NCBI GenBank assembly: GCA_023078555.1
Contig: CM041197.1
Span: forward strand, 7,968,842-8,032,841
Direction: 5' to 3'
DNA from: Ulva prolifera
Lineage: Eukaryota > Chlorophyta > Ulvophyceae > Ulvales > Ulvaceae
Length of the DNA stretch: 64,000 bases
Shown here: piece by piece, positions 10,801 through 20,168 of the stretch
Position numbering within the stretch: the stretch's first letter is position 1
Layout: each line of letters opens with the position of its first letter
Position numbers and translations under genes: made by a program
The notes under the pieces: generated by a model
Seen by the model: the letters and a program-made list of their open reading frames with translations, nothing else
What the model was told of the DNA's origin: nothing
Database searches by the model: none

Positions 10801-12602
10801 CATTTGCGCTTGCTTCTGTGTGTGGCATGTGGCAGTGACAGTGATAGTGTGAGCAGCGCGTGATCAGAGAGACACTGCCCAGCAGAGTGGATTGCAGGTG
10901 CACTGCAACGGTCCCTACATGCAGAGCTCGTCAGACAGTAGTCAACAACAGAGGTGCCGCCGGCATGCATGCATGTCGGCGAAAAGGCAGTGTGGTTGTG
11001 CATGACATGCATGTTGCATTGTTCTACCATGTTTATTAGGCGACAGCCCTGTGAGTTACGGAACGTTTCATTATGTAGTGGAATATGATGTGAGTTTTGT
11101 GCATTCCCAATCCTGGCGTTGAAGTCCCCGCACACAATGATGTGGAATCCCTTGTCAGTACTTGACGTCAAGTAGTGTATGTCGTGTGTGAGAGCTTCCA
11201 GCTCAGCAGCAAACCTGTCGCTGTCTGCAGGACGGGCGTGTGCCACCGGCCGAATGTATACACTTCCGATTGCAGTCTTGGTTGTGTGTCTGCCGGCGCA
11301 CAATTGTACCCAGGTCGTCTGATGATTTTTCTTGGAACCCCAGGATAGTGTGTGTGTAAGGTGTGACAGTGTGTCTTTCACAATGATGCCTGTGCCGCCG
11401 CCGGTCCTTGTTTGAGTTGTGTATCCCGGAGCACCATATGCAGTATACCCGTGCGCGGCAAGCATAGAAGTTTTCTCTGTGTCCGACAAGTCGCACCAGG
11501 TTTCTTGGACTGAACAAATGTCCACATGTTTTGATGACAGAAATGCACAAACATCCACATGTTTAGATGACAAGGATTGTGTAAACATACCATTCACATT
11601 TAAGCTTCCAAGCGTGACACATGTTGGTGCTTTAGATATACCCGCCTGGTTGTCATGTGCAGAGGCGAGAGGTGCAAAGCGGTTGGCCGCGGTTGCAGGT
11701 TCGGTGGTGGTAGGGTGGGGGCGAGCGCGGAGTGGTTTGTTCCGGCCATCGCCTTGTGGATACATCATGTATGTGAGTTCTATTTTGGTAGAGGGAGCCG
11801 TGCGGCAGCCCCGAGGAAGCAGTGCCTCTGAGCATGCTTGGGCAAAAGGAACCACGCCCTGTGCGATAATTTTCGCGATGTCGAGTCTTCTGTAGACGGA
11901 CAACAGGAGGAATGGCTGCCCAGTTGTTTTATTTCTGTGTCGTGTACGGTGGGCGGCCTGAAGCATTGAGAGGGTGGCGCTGTGTGAGGTCACGGAGAGG
12001 AATGCGCCCGTGTGGCAGACAACGTCACAAGGGCCAAAGAAAGAGAACACTACGCGATTTGGTGGCACAACTTGCATCACCTCCTCATGCTCATTGTGCT
12101 GCTGATGCCTTATGCCGGTTTGTTGCATCACAGGCGCGTTCACTGTCTCAGTCATAGAGAGTCGTGTTGGAGGGGAGAGGACCAGGCTGTTGCGGTACGG
12201 ATCGAAAACGAGCATGCGCACATGGACAACTACGCACGTGGCTGTGCGACATTGCACCAGCCACCACATACTAGTCAAGCAGACACCAGAATGGGGGAGG
12301 GGGAGGACACCGCCCGCCCCCCAACATAACCACACCATCAAAACAGACCGCGCAGGAGACTGCAACACGTAGCACCGAGAACACTTGACAGCACTTCCAC
12401 GTACGGATGCCCAACAAGGGCTCCCCAGCCCAGTGTACCCACGCGGAATACAGAGCAGAGACGCCACACACCGGACTGTAGGAGCCGGAACCCAGACCAG
12501 ACACCACACCCCACGACGCACACCGGACTGTAGGAGCCGGAACCCAGACCAGACACCACACTCCACAACACAGCTACTGCCTCGCACCAACAAGCCCGGC
12601 AT
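7884..12602 (-). CDS. LINE polyprotein: APE-type endonuclease and reverse transcriptase
   Basis: The frame has 1572 codons with no stop. The first 130 or so residues are probably untranslated leader, because they are Cys/Val/Trp-rich and encode the 52-bp tandem repeats; Met130 or Met150 are more credible starts. An apurinic-endonuclease-like domain spans about 328-590, with LGSLNVNG, VQETW, the catalytic CGDFNAR, and SDHALL near its end. A reverse transcriptase lies at about 890-1170, with NYRGITLLS, DIRKAYDTV, GVGQGDPLS and the catalytic YADD at 1084-1087, followed by the thumb motif KTMVFN and KYLGVFFQ. The protein should nick genomic DNA and copy its own RNA by target-primed reverse transcription. 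No clear CCHC knuckle is visible at the C terminus, where such elements often carry one. Two near-identical LSSKHVD units lie at 344-363 in the endonuclease. Confidence 0.96.
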   Translation of the reverse strand: MPGLLVRGSSCVVECGVWSGFRLLQSGVRRGVWCLVWVPAPTVRCVASLLCIPRGYTGLGSPCWASVRGSAVKCSRCYVLQSPARSVLMVWLCWGAGGVLPLPHSGVCLTSMWWLVQCRTATCVVVHVRMLVFDPYRNSLVLSPPTRLSMTETVNAPVMQQTGIRHQQHNEHEEVMQVVPPNRVVFSFFGPCDVVCHTGAFLSVTSHSATLSMLQAAHRTRHRNKTTGQPFLLLSVYRRLDIAKIIAQGVVPFAQACSEALLPRGCRTAPSTKIELTYMMYPQGDGRNKPLRARPHPTTTEPATAANRFAPLASAHDNQAGISKAPTCVTLGSLNVNGMFTQSLSSKHVDVCAFLSSKHVDICSVQETWCDLSDTEKTSMLAAHGYTAYGAPGYTTQTRTGGGTGIIVKDTLSHLTHTLSWGSKKNHQTTWVQLCAGRHTTKTAIGSVYIRPVAHARPADSDRFAAELEALTHDIHYLTSSTDKGFHIIVCGDFNARIGNAQNSHHIPLHNETFRNSQGCRLINMVEQCNMHVMHNHTAFSPTCMHAGGTSVVDYCLTSSACRDRCSAPAIHSAGQCLSDHALLTLSLSLPHATHRSKRKCARSHKKRWNRKAMHNEETVAKFETALQAPLAQLLHDMDSCSMPHAEAANTFTSALANILRTAGEQCFGKHQVRTHRVQWWNKEYADLRRECWTLHETHCRTGSDTDKLAFQQRRGAKNQLKRDLKRAYTKQQANHVSKTCTPGLESKVSWVSAKRLLKLLTRGGSTAEHPVPSVMSGGVPTDNIDTVMQVFSNHYQSEMNPVPHAAFCEQTDAYVRDTLHAWRQNEPQHNQEMDDAFTLHELQQALATMHNWKAADHDDIICELLKAGGPQLQTVVLQLLNFCWTHETIPNAWSLGTIVSLHKAGDATDPSNYRGITLLSIFRKLFSTLLRSRLQNNITLHESQAAFREDRGCVDHVHTFARIVRAAAAADTPLYAFFLDIRKAYDTVWRDGLLYKLLQKGVTGRLGRVIAHMLSNTKSRVRFQDQESPYFPITLGVGQGDPLSTILFDVFIDDLLATLHTRPKEHCIPLDSPDTDKISGLTYADDVNAMSLTPAGLQGHIDTIDKWLFQWRSLPNVLKSKTMVFNQPQGGAPVVFQLRGSQLETVHTYKYLGVFFQSNGSWSEHMHHVRAKMNKALGAWRPVLRCHYLPVTARLRLVYAFIYTPALYGAEVWIGPKTELDKLDTICKKAIRMVFGLHQFDCREEILFSDTGLLPVSSMIKAAKLCWYAKLTHMGAERFPVAVESTAIRGHSQRGPGVGGDFHSRITAIAAELKRYAHIRLALQAPPEPEHRRRRGPPRVSKRLGMHDQPSKQSPLTITYSNLTREKVVAVMWLAYLEQRFEKRGRDNKVTGEWLRGVITHELGSLAPFMDSVEPGLVRVLMSARSGLSPFLCRHRSEKHLEYSRAADVFTSYIARAPIGAVLPPVPVAHRDRHVSAVAVLVRQLLARPGPYDSASGVSWSDVAVVLIVGVDGVGGDAGVSGVANRPSPLGELARVVAFCGASQSLRQHVAWMPLSVPDFGVVNVQMDTAM
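12469..12572 (-). repeat. Two tandem 52-bp repeats in the LINE 5' region
   Basis: The block beginning CACCGGACTGTAGGAGCC occurs at 12469 and again at 12521, with only a few differences. Short tandem repeats in the 5' UTR are common in LINEs, where they can act as internal promoter units. Their translation in the long frame repeats as well (VWSGFRLLQS, then VWCLVWVPAP out of phase), which argues that this part is not real coding sequence. Confidence 0.75.
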
Positions 12603-12953
12603 AAGGCCGGGCGCGCGCTACTCGCGCACCGGACCCGGAGATGGAGAAGTCGCCCGGAAGGGCGTTTTGAATCATGCACTGTGCTTTTGTTGTGAACACT
12701 CTGGGCCGGGCAGCTGGCATCGGGACACAGCGGCCGCACGAGTCAGACCCCAAGAGCATTGTGGTGTGCGTGCAAAAAGCAGGACAGGTCATTAACGTGG
12801 TACGCCGTCTTCGGGGGTGGCGGGCTTCCGCCAGCTACGCCCTCAGGCTGTCTACTCGGGAGGGCAGCGAACGAGGCTACTCTTATGAGGCCCTCTCCAC
12901 CCTTAATTCGGAGAGCGCGACATAGCACACAGAACCCCCACCGAACCACCCAC

Positions 12954-13066
12954 TTGACCGTGAGCTGCCAGGGACACCCACGTGGGACAAGCGCTTGGCT
13001 CGTACAGCCCGTTTGACCGTGGGAGTTTGCCAGGCACACTCACGTGGGACAAGCATTGGGCGTGCG
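12954..13066. repeat. Pair of direct repeats of about 59 bp
   Basis: A unit starting TTGACCGTG and containing CACGTGGGACAAGC recurs at 12954 and 13013 with moderate divergence. It lies just upstream of the LINE frame and could be part of that element's 5' region or host sequence. Each unit holds a CACGTG palindrome. Confidence 0.6.
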
Positions 13067-13895
13067 TCAGGGCATCCGCCGGGATCCCCCCCAGACTTTG
13101 CACGTTTCGCGGTCTGCTCGCCACACACACACAGACTGTGATGACTACAAGTGTATGCACTGGCTCGGGCCTGCGGGCCCAACAACATGCGCTACAGTCG
13201 TACATCAGGCGTAGCCGCACAGCAAGAACGCTGACGGCACGGGCTCGCGGAGCCTGAACATCGCGGAGCCCGTAAACAAAAGGAAAAGGCACACAATAAC
13301 TGTCTTTGAGCGGCAACATGCCGCGCAGTTCGGCGTCTTGGCATTGCTAGCACAGCCCGAAACTAAACATCGCGGCGCGAGAAGACACACACTCACGCAG
13401 CTACCGTGTGCTCGTGCAACTGCCCGCCAGAATCGGGAATCAGATGTTATAAGCGAGATGGTATGCATTCTGTGGGTGTGAAACGGGCAAAGCATGTAGA
13501 AACAAGCAGTGCGCAATAGTTCGGCAACCACGCAGCACAGCTACGGCGTCGGCAATGGGTGTTGCCGGACCAAGCTGGCCAGGAACGCACAACATAACAC
13601 AATAAAACATCTAACGTGGGATCTGTGAGTTCTGGCACCTGGGATGACTTCTGGTTGCGATAGTTGCCGAGAGTGCCTCGTCTGGACTCGAGCGCAGCCT
13701 CATCGTCGCATCGTCACTGCCCGCGGGCGAACGCCGAAAGACACAAAAACAGAAACTAAGACTCAACAAGAAAACCTATCGCGTGATCAAGTTCGTGTCC
13801 GTGTCGCGGTAGCCGGTCCGCTCCCCTGCCGAGAGCGTTTAGCACATCATAGCCATGGTAATCATAGATGTGATCACGGTATGTGTATGCGGTAT
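13067..13895. other. No recognisable gene
   Basis: This stretch lies beyond the LINE 5' region. I see short open frames on both strands but no protein motif, credible exon pair or RNA gene. Confidence 0.4.
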
Positions 13896-14003
13896 TTGGT
13901 ACACAAGAAGTTCTTGTTGTACACAAGAACTGGTTGTACACAAGAACTGGTTGTACACAAGAACAACTTGTGTGTACACAAGTTGTACACAAGAAGTTCT
14001 TGG
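13896..14003. repeat. Short tandem repeats built on GTACACAAG
   Basis: GTACACAAG occurs six times, at 13899, 13919, 13936, 13953, 13974 and 13985, with a core period of 17 bp (GTTGTACACAAGAACTG). The array begins and ends with near-palindromes of the form ACAAGAA-G-TTCTTGT, so the single strand could fold into several hairpins. It may be a minisatellite or a protein-binding array. Confidence 0.75.
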
Positions 14004-14143
14004 GCACATGTCGTGCAGGGGCTCCAGTGCTCATCTTATGCCGCTGCCACGAGTTGCCATGCCACTCATCATATGATATCAGGTGCATGCAGGTCTGCCA
14101 GTGCAGCTTCTAGCAGACGCATTTCGAGGAAGTGCCGCAGGCG

Positions 14144-14183
14144 CGATCACTACAAGAACGACTTGACCAGGGACAGGCACCCG
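14144..14183 (-). repeat. One arm of a dispersed inverted repeat (partner at 17178-17217)
   Basis: The sequence CGATCACTACAAGAACGAC followed by TTGACCAGGGACAGG matches the reverse complement of 17178-17217 at about 36 of 40 positions. The two arms are 3 kb apart. They could be ends of an inactive DNA element or two separate insertions of one short repeat. Confidence 0.6.
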
Positions 14184-14295
14184 GAGGGCTGTTTGGTGAG
14201 CTCTCCCGGGTGATCGAGCGCGACTTCAGCGCCACTCGAATAGCTATATTGAGAGTACCGTGGTAGCCGATCGTGAGACATGTTGTTCCTATGTG

Positions 14296-14432
14296 GTACA
14301 AAGGAAAAAGCTGGAGGGGCAGGTAGCACCGCCAGGACCAAAAGGGAGAGCAGAAGAAACGCAATGCGCACGCAGCAGGAGAGCAACAGCCAACGCCAAG
14401 GCACAACGAGCACACACACACCCCCACGCTCC
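14296..14432 (-). mobile_element. 5'-truncated LINE 3' tail with a 15-bp target-site duplication
   Basis: The minus strand reads as the 3' tail of the LINE family that also ends at 42660. It shares TTGTGCCTTGGCGTTGGCTG, then CTCTCCCTTTTGGTCCTGG, CGGTGCTACC and CTTTTTCCTTTGTA. The segment is bounded by exact copies of TGTTGTTCCTATGTG at 14281-14295 and 14433-14447. This is the signature of target-primed reverse transcription followed by 5' truncation. Part of the right copy belongs to the adjacent 52-bp tandem repeat. Confidence 0.8.
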
Positions 14433-14536
14433 TGTTGTTCCTATGTGTATCTGTGGGTGTCCGGTACGGGCCTGCGCGTTCACATGTTGTTCCTATGTGT
14501 ATCTGCGGGTGTCCGGTACGGGCCTGCGCGTTCTTG
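14433..14536. repeat. Tandem duplication, two units of 52 bp
   Basis: Units at 14433 and 14485 both begin TGTTGTTCCTATGTGTATCT and end GGGCCTGCGCGTTC, with a single clear substitution in most of the length. The LINE tail immediately to the left inserted in, or duplicated, the start of this unit. Confidence 0.85.
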
Positions 14537-14539
14537 GAG

Positions 14540-17170
14540 ATGCATGTGGATCGTCAGGAGCGTGTGTTTGTGTGTGCATGCCACCTGCTTCGGTCTCCGA
14601 TGTTCGTGATTAGCATGCGCCGGCGTCGTCCATCGACGTAGAGACAATTTACGTACCCATGTGCGTTCTGTATGCCTGGCACGAGTGCGTTGGCGGCATC
14701 GTGAGACTCTGCTTAGCATGGGGACACGCAGGTGAGCTGGTTCCCAGATCCGTCACCGCCTACGAATCACCAGATCTTTCGTACCCAATGACAGTCAAGT
14801 CTATCCTGCTGTTGGTGTCTGTCGATTTCGCGTGATCAGACGTGGAAGTCGCTGTCTTCGCCGGTTGTAAGTATCGTTCAGTCCATCTCGTGGCTGGTAG
14901 GATGATAAACCTGGGCGTCAATAACGCTCGTACAGACTGCACATAGTCAAATATCTGCATATTTGTGGCTTAGGAGAAGCCAGTGGTGTATCACATGGCG
15001 CTTGGCCCCTCATGCGACGCGCGATTCCAGGCTGAGGTGCTGACTGCCTTCCTTTCGTCACCTTTGATAACGCGTATATCGGTCTACGCTGCGCCCATGG
15101 ACACACGACAGATCGTTGTTGTTCACATGTGTGTCGTCTCGCCGTCGTTGAATGTCGAGTCGGGCGCGTTCTGGCGAGGCCGACTTGGCTCGAGCTTTCC
15201 CATGACGCACATCAGGCATGTCCCTCGCTCGCCGAGTCTCCGCTCGCGCCAGAAACGGCGTACATCTTAATAATGTAACTAAAGTGTGATGTTTGTGCTC
15301 TTCTGCGTCTCTTTATCGTCTTCTGTGGACGGATCGCGTTGCCCGGAAGTCGTTGTCGCGGGTGGGTTTTAACTCTGTCCGTGGTAATTCGGCTTCCGGG
15401 TAATGCCGACGGGGAGCGTACATCATACAGGATGCACCATTTCATCGTTGAGCGTCGCATACATGCATCATTAAGTATTGGTATGATCACAGACAAATTA
15501 CAGCTCGTGTCGCGCCGATCACCCATCGCCGCTGCGCCGTGGCAGTATGCCACCAATCGCCTACCGGGAATCCCCATCAGCTCTACAACTTTGTCACATC
15601 ACATATCACCGCCCTGGCGCAATGGTTGCCGCTCTGCACAAGCTCTGTCATACGAGGGCCGGCATCCGGCAACCAGGCCTGCGCTTTGCAGGCGGATCAG
15701 CATGAAACGTAAATCAGGCAGAGACAACTATGGGCGAAATTCTCTCTTCTTCTGCTTGACTCCTATTACTACCAGCAGACGGTTGCTTGTGTTCAAAGAC
15801 GTTGTTGTCGTGCCGTATCCAGCTGTTGCCTGCAAATGGGATGCTTTCAGAGGCATAGCAGTCACCACGACGTGCCATCGTGCTCATCATAGTGCACAAC
15901 TGCTGAAAATTGCATCACAGGCGGGAGCAATCCTCACCTTCAGCTTGTGGTGGCAGGCCAATGGTGGCTGCATCTGCTACCTCACAGGCTTCTCATTTGC
16001 CAGACTGCTCATGCAGCCGTTGCCCTGCACCAATCCTCATGTCTTGAAGCAGCCGTACACTGTCAGCCTCATGTCAGCGCCAGTGTTGACTGCGTGCAAC
16101 ACATCTTTTGCAGAAGCATACCTAGTATGGCGGGCCAGCTTCAGGTTGTCAGCCAGGCTGTAGTGTACTGAAGCAGAAGCTAATCATTCGTGAAGGCACC
16201 TGTACCCATCAGCACGTGTCCATGCAAGAGCTACACATGGCTTCTGCTTGGTGCTCCTGTCTCGAGGAGACACCTGTCGAAGTTCGGGACATTGCTGAGG
16301 CGTTTGTGACACCTGTTGCTGAGTGAGGCATACCTGCGGTGAAGTGTCAACTTCGTCATGTTGCATTAAGAAGGCAGTACATCTGCATGCTTGACTCCCC
16401 TGCACACTCGAACTCGCTGTCACATGTTTTCTGGTCCATCCGCTAGATTGCACAGGAGCGGTCTCCGCTCCTACATGCAACTTAACACGACCAGACAAAT
16501 GGGCAACTTCGTACCCCCCAAATAGACATCTCCTGAAGATAACATTATGCGACTCGATGTTGAATAGAGACGTCCCATCGATTGCCATATTTCCTGTCGA
16601 GCTTAGGCGTACTTGTCTTGACCAATGATCGCTGCGGCACTGGGGTACGACGACAACGCTCTTGAGTTTACGTCTACAGAGAAAAAGAGACAAGAAGAAA
16701 GCAGCTGTCACTGGTATCAATGGGCATGGTGGTGGCCACACTCTTCGCGGGGCTCGAATATCCAAAGTTGCAGCGTGGAAAACATGTATGTGCACGAATT
16801 CGATACAATTTGCCTGGCCGAGACATGAGACAACTCTCCGTGTGTCGAGATAGCTTCAATGCTCCGCGTGTGCGGCATCTAATGGTAGTGTCAATGGCGT
16901 GCGTAAATGGCGTGCACCACCACGGCCCCGCGAGGTGGCATGTTATGTGAACTTGAACTTATTCCGGCGTTCGGATGCTCGCCGTCGCACATTGAAAGAC
17001 CCGGAGCAGGAAAGCATGCTGTTCCGGGCGATGGCACCCGACCAAACCACGCGCGACTGCCCGGAAGATGAGAAATTCCGACTCCCGGGCACGCAGACGC
17101 GAGCTGCGTGACGCTCAACCCGGAACTCTCAACCAGGAGACCGTAGCCACCAGTGTCCCTGGTCAGCCCG
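14540..17170. other. No recognisable gene
   Basis: One 274-codon open frame (15339-16163) exists but has no motif, no coding-like composition and no splice partners. The remaining open frames are short and overlap on both strands. I see no RNA gene here. Confidence 0.4.
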
Positions 17171-17177
17171 CTCGCCC

Positions 17178-17217
17178 GGGAGCCTGTCCCTGGTCAAGTC
17201 ATTCTTGTAGTGGATCG
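17178..17217 (+). repeat. Partner arm of the dispersed inverted repeat at 14144-14183
   Basis: The segment contains GAGCCTGTCCCTGGTCAAGT and then CATTCTTGTAGTGGATCG, the reverse complement of the segment near 14.15 kb with few changes. A second CCCTGGTCAG lies 25 nt upstream, so the repeat may itself be partly duplicated. Confidence 0.6.
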
Positions 17218-17539
17218 AGGTGGCCATATTCACGAGGCGGACAACATGGCGCCAACTCCGCCTAGCGAGGCGTGCCTGCTTCCGGAGCCGTCAGTGAGCT
17301 GTCACTCCTGCTCAATCTTGCCATTGGGCAAGGCCATGCCGTGCCAGGACTGCAGGGCCATCGGATCCGCGAGGCAGCATAGCAGTGCGCCACGTAATAC
17401 TCGCCGACCTGGCCGCCTGCACCTTCTGCGCATGCGCCGAGTTCATATCCGGTAATGCAATCCATGGTCAAACTGAGATGGTGCTGCTTGGTGGCAGTGC
17501 GAGGTCTCAGTCGTCGCGAGTCGCGACTGCTGCGTATGC

Positions 17540-17640
17540 TTCGACATCGATGTCTCGGAGATACAGGACCGACCATGGGCGGCAAATCCCAGTGGTATAA
17601 AAGCGGCGTGGCACAGCTTGTGAGACAAATCGACCAGAGC
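17540..17640 (+). promoter_or_regulatory. Core promoter of locus A (TATA box plus shared upstream block)
   Basis: TATAAAAG lies at 17596-17603 and is followed by CGG. Upstream, ACCATGGGCGGCA sits at 17572-17584, preceded by TCTCGGAGATACAGG. Downstream, GAGACAAATCGACCA probably spans the start site. The promoter at 35001-35063 carries the same blocks in the same order, so this is a conserved paralogous promoter and not a chance TATA sequence. Confidence 0.75.
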
Positions 17641-18606
17641 TTCTTTACCTTGGGGCCGCCACAGCTGTCACGCCTTTCGCTACATATACGACGTCAACGC
17701 GTACGTTCGACTTCACCACCGCACCTTCCGCGGCACCACCACCACAAGTGCTCCACAAGGTGCCGTTTTCACAAATTAGTTTTCACAAACTAGAGCTCGA
17801 GCACACTTGAGATTGCCGGCAGCGGCGTGCGGTCGCAATTGCAATGGATGTTCACTGCTTGGCGCCACAATTGGCCTTAAGCTTTCGCCGATCGCTCCCG
17901 AGAGTTCTTGTCCACCATGGCTACAGCTGTGTTGTCAGCGTTCACCATGCTTAGCTGTACGTAACAAGGTTCAGCAGCATCGCACTCATGTACTAGAAGA
18001 GGTTGCCGATATGTATGAACAAAAATCCATCGGATCCACTGTAGCTGTGGGTCACCAGGAGTACTCGCCCCCCCAACTCTGCTGAGTTGTGTTCAAACAA
18101 ATTTGTATGACTACCAGTGCCTTTCACTCCTCGAATTATGTCACGTCCTCACGCGAATCAAACCGCCTTCGCCTTTGAAGGGACATGCATTTGGCCCTGA
18201 AGTACTACTTGTGCTGGCTGTGGCGTGGGTGCGTTGTGTTGCAGCTGGGTTGGTGGCTGTGTTCTCAGGGGCTTGCAAACAATGCTCGCTTTAAAATTTT
18301 GTCGCGGTGCATGTGCCTCCAAGTTGCGCGCTTTGTCCATGTAACACATGAAGCCTATGCAGTGCTAAATTCGAGCTGAATATGAACCTTGCAAGCTATC
18401 AGTTGATAGAGACTGCTGCAGGGTATCGTGTCCAGCTCAGCATTCGAACCTGATCAGGCTCATCAACAACTTGAAAGCGAGCCCCCTGTGCTAGCGCGAA
18501 AATTGCAAGCACCGATCCCGCCAAGCCTCCTGCAGCTGCCCGGTATTGCATGCAAGAGTCTCTGCTCTGTTTCTGCTGTAGTGCAATCCACCGCGACACA
18601 GCCAAG
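17625..18606 (+). other. 5' UTR of locus A with a 662-nt intron
   Basis: A donor CACAAG/GTGCCGTTTTCAC at 17760 and an acceptor ACTGCTGCAG ending at 18421 delimit a probable 5'-UTR intron, leaving a second UTR exon 18422-18606 before the ATG. Locus B has the matching sites (CACAGG/GTGCGGTTCTCAC at 35109 and ACTGCTGCAG ending at 35770) and by my count the same intron length. The intron interiors have diverged. Confidence 0.5.
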
Positions 18607-19492
18607 ATGAAGCTTCTCTTCAACATACTTGTCATGGCCCTGGTGCGTCCCTTCACTCATGTGCTCAGGTAGATGCGCATCGGATGCGCGCGCGCATCGG
18701 GTGCACCCGGTGCGCGCTGCTGAAATTGTTTCCCATGTACATGTAGTACATGCACTCGGGGCCTTGGTGTATGTATGCATGATTCACGGTGTGATCCGTG
18801 AAGCCCCAACTTGGGGCTTCATGGTTGAAGGTCACTACTCCTGTTGCTGAATTGACATGCACTGCAAGCGTCTCTGCTGTGCATGCTTCAAGTTGCTGTG
18901 ACCCTGTTGAGTCTGCAACCTGAAGCTAGCAGACTTTCTTGTCACATGACATGCATGATGATGTACATGGCCAACAGTGGCAGCTAGCAGCATACAACGT
19001 ACACCAGGCAGCATCCGTACATTGCAGGTTCAGCAATACATGTATTGTACAATACCAGTCGCAATTGCTATAGTGTAGAATCGATTATATAGATATCTAA
19101 CTGTACAGCGCTGACCCAAATTCGAATTCCTTAAGGCTGACTGCGCATGCACCGTCGCTCATGCAGTCAAGTTGCGCGTATGCATGCAGGCGGTGCTGAC
19201 CCTGAGTTTGAACGCTGCTGGACGTCCGCTGCCGCGTGCGGGCGGTTCTGACCGCCGCGGCGACATCGGCCGCCACCTCCTGGGCGCGGACCTCGGTGCC
19301 ACGAGTGGTGGCACCCGTGGATACACCAATCTGAATGTGCAACATCACAGCAGCCATGATGGCCACACCGCCGCCTACAATCACGCCAATGCGGCCTACG
19401 CCGCCGGCGCCGGGCATGTGCGGGGCCAGGCGCAGCATGCAACCAACATGGCTACAGCGCGCCATGTCGGGATTGCAAGGGCTAGCACCTGA
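18607..19492 (+). CDS. Locus A: small secreted Gly/His-rich protein, two exons
   Basis: Exon 1 (18607-18642) encodes MKLLFNILVMAL, and exon 2 is 19190-19492. The intron is GTGCGT...ATGCAG in phase 0. The product has 112 residues. The exon 1 residues plus AVLTLSLNAAG form a signal peptide, so the protein should enter the secretory pathway. The mature part opens with GRPLPRAGG, then SDRRGDIGRHLLG, and ends in a His/Ala/Gly/Asn-rich tail. An RGD tripeptide lies just before the RHLL motif. Locus B aligns over AGRPLP...RG...RHLL...G, and loci C, D and E share the gene architecture. The upstream TATA promoter supports expression. No known family is recognised. A structural extracellular role or metal binding through histidines is inference. 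Confidence 0.68.
18799..18820. other. Hairpin GAAGCCCCAA-C-TTGGGGCTTC in the locus A intron
   Basis: Perfect 10-bp arms separated by one base lie inside the coding intron of locus A. A related pair, GGGGCTGTT and AACAGCCCC, occurs near 37.68 kb. No function is evident. Confidence 0.5.
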
Positions 19493-20160
19493 AGAGCACT
19501 CTTCAGATTCCGTGCTACGTGATGCCAACTTGATGGAGGGCATCACAAGGATGTAGAGGAGCTTGTCCCTCCGACTCAACTTTGATTGAAGCTGGCAGGG
19601 CTGGGTGCATGCGTATGGTTGCATATGCATCCGCTGGCCGATGCAATAGTTACCAGCTGCCAGTGGACCGTCCATCAAATGTAGGGCTGCACAGGGATGT
19701 GGACAGGTGGCACACCGACACTGGCTGCATCGATGTCATGTACGTGGTGTGCTGTGCTGTGTGACAGGTGCTATGCTGTGCACATGTGGTGCCCGCCGTC
19801 ATTGGCGGTCTGCTGTCTGCAGCGGATATGTCACATGTGACACATGCATGGCACCTGCACGGTGGCGCCACGGTGTCTGGGGGTGTTTGCGGCCGGGCCC
19901 TGGCTGCCAGCCAGAGCTGTACATGTACTTGTGCTACCACATGGCCGGGCCGTCTGCGAACACGTGCACGCTAGCAGACGCCGCATGGCCGCCGGGCATG
20001 TGGCCGCCGGGCATGTGGAGTTCTGGAGGCGACAGCGGCCACCAACCCTGCCGCCCGGCCGCGGTCTGCGTCGGGGATGCCGACTTTCGCGGACAGCTCG
20101 AGTGTGTCTTGGTGGTCCGCAGTGGGAGGCGACGCTTCTGTTGGAGCTGTCAGCAGTGCA
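19493..20160. other. Downstream region of locus A, no gene seen
   Basis: The stretch is rich in TGCATG, ACATGT and TGTACA palindromic hexamers. No coding exon or tail signal could be identified with confidence. Confidence 0.35.
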
Positions 20161-20168
20161 GCAGAGAA

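Larger units (their letters stand above)
7856..12980 (-). mobile_element. Apparently intact non-LTR retrotransposon (LINE)
   Basis: On the minus strand this element has a probable 5' UTR with tandem 52-bp repeats (12469-12572). A single long frame follows (12602-7884), and directly after the TAA stop comes a microsatellite tail of CATA units (about 7880-7858). A tail of short tandem repeats in place of poly-A is known for several LINE clades. The 3' UTR is almost absent, unlike the second LINE family in this window, whose 3' UTR is 570-750 nt. The 5' boundary is uncertain and may lie anywhere between about 12.6 and 13.6 kb. I could not find a convincing target-site duplication by eye. The long uninterrupted frame suggests a young insertion. 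Confidence 0.85.

Noticed and set aside
15339..16163. 274-codon plus-strand open frame
   Set aside because: No recognisable domain, irregular composition and no flanking splice signals; open frames of this size occur by chance in this base composition.
18660..18720. GGTGCACCCGGTGCGC region as a possible tRNA B box
   Set aside because: No cloverleaf, A box or acceptor stem could be drawn; no tRNA was found anywhere in the window by eye.
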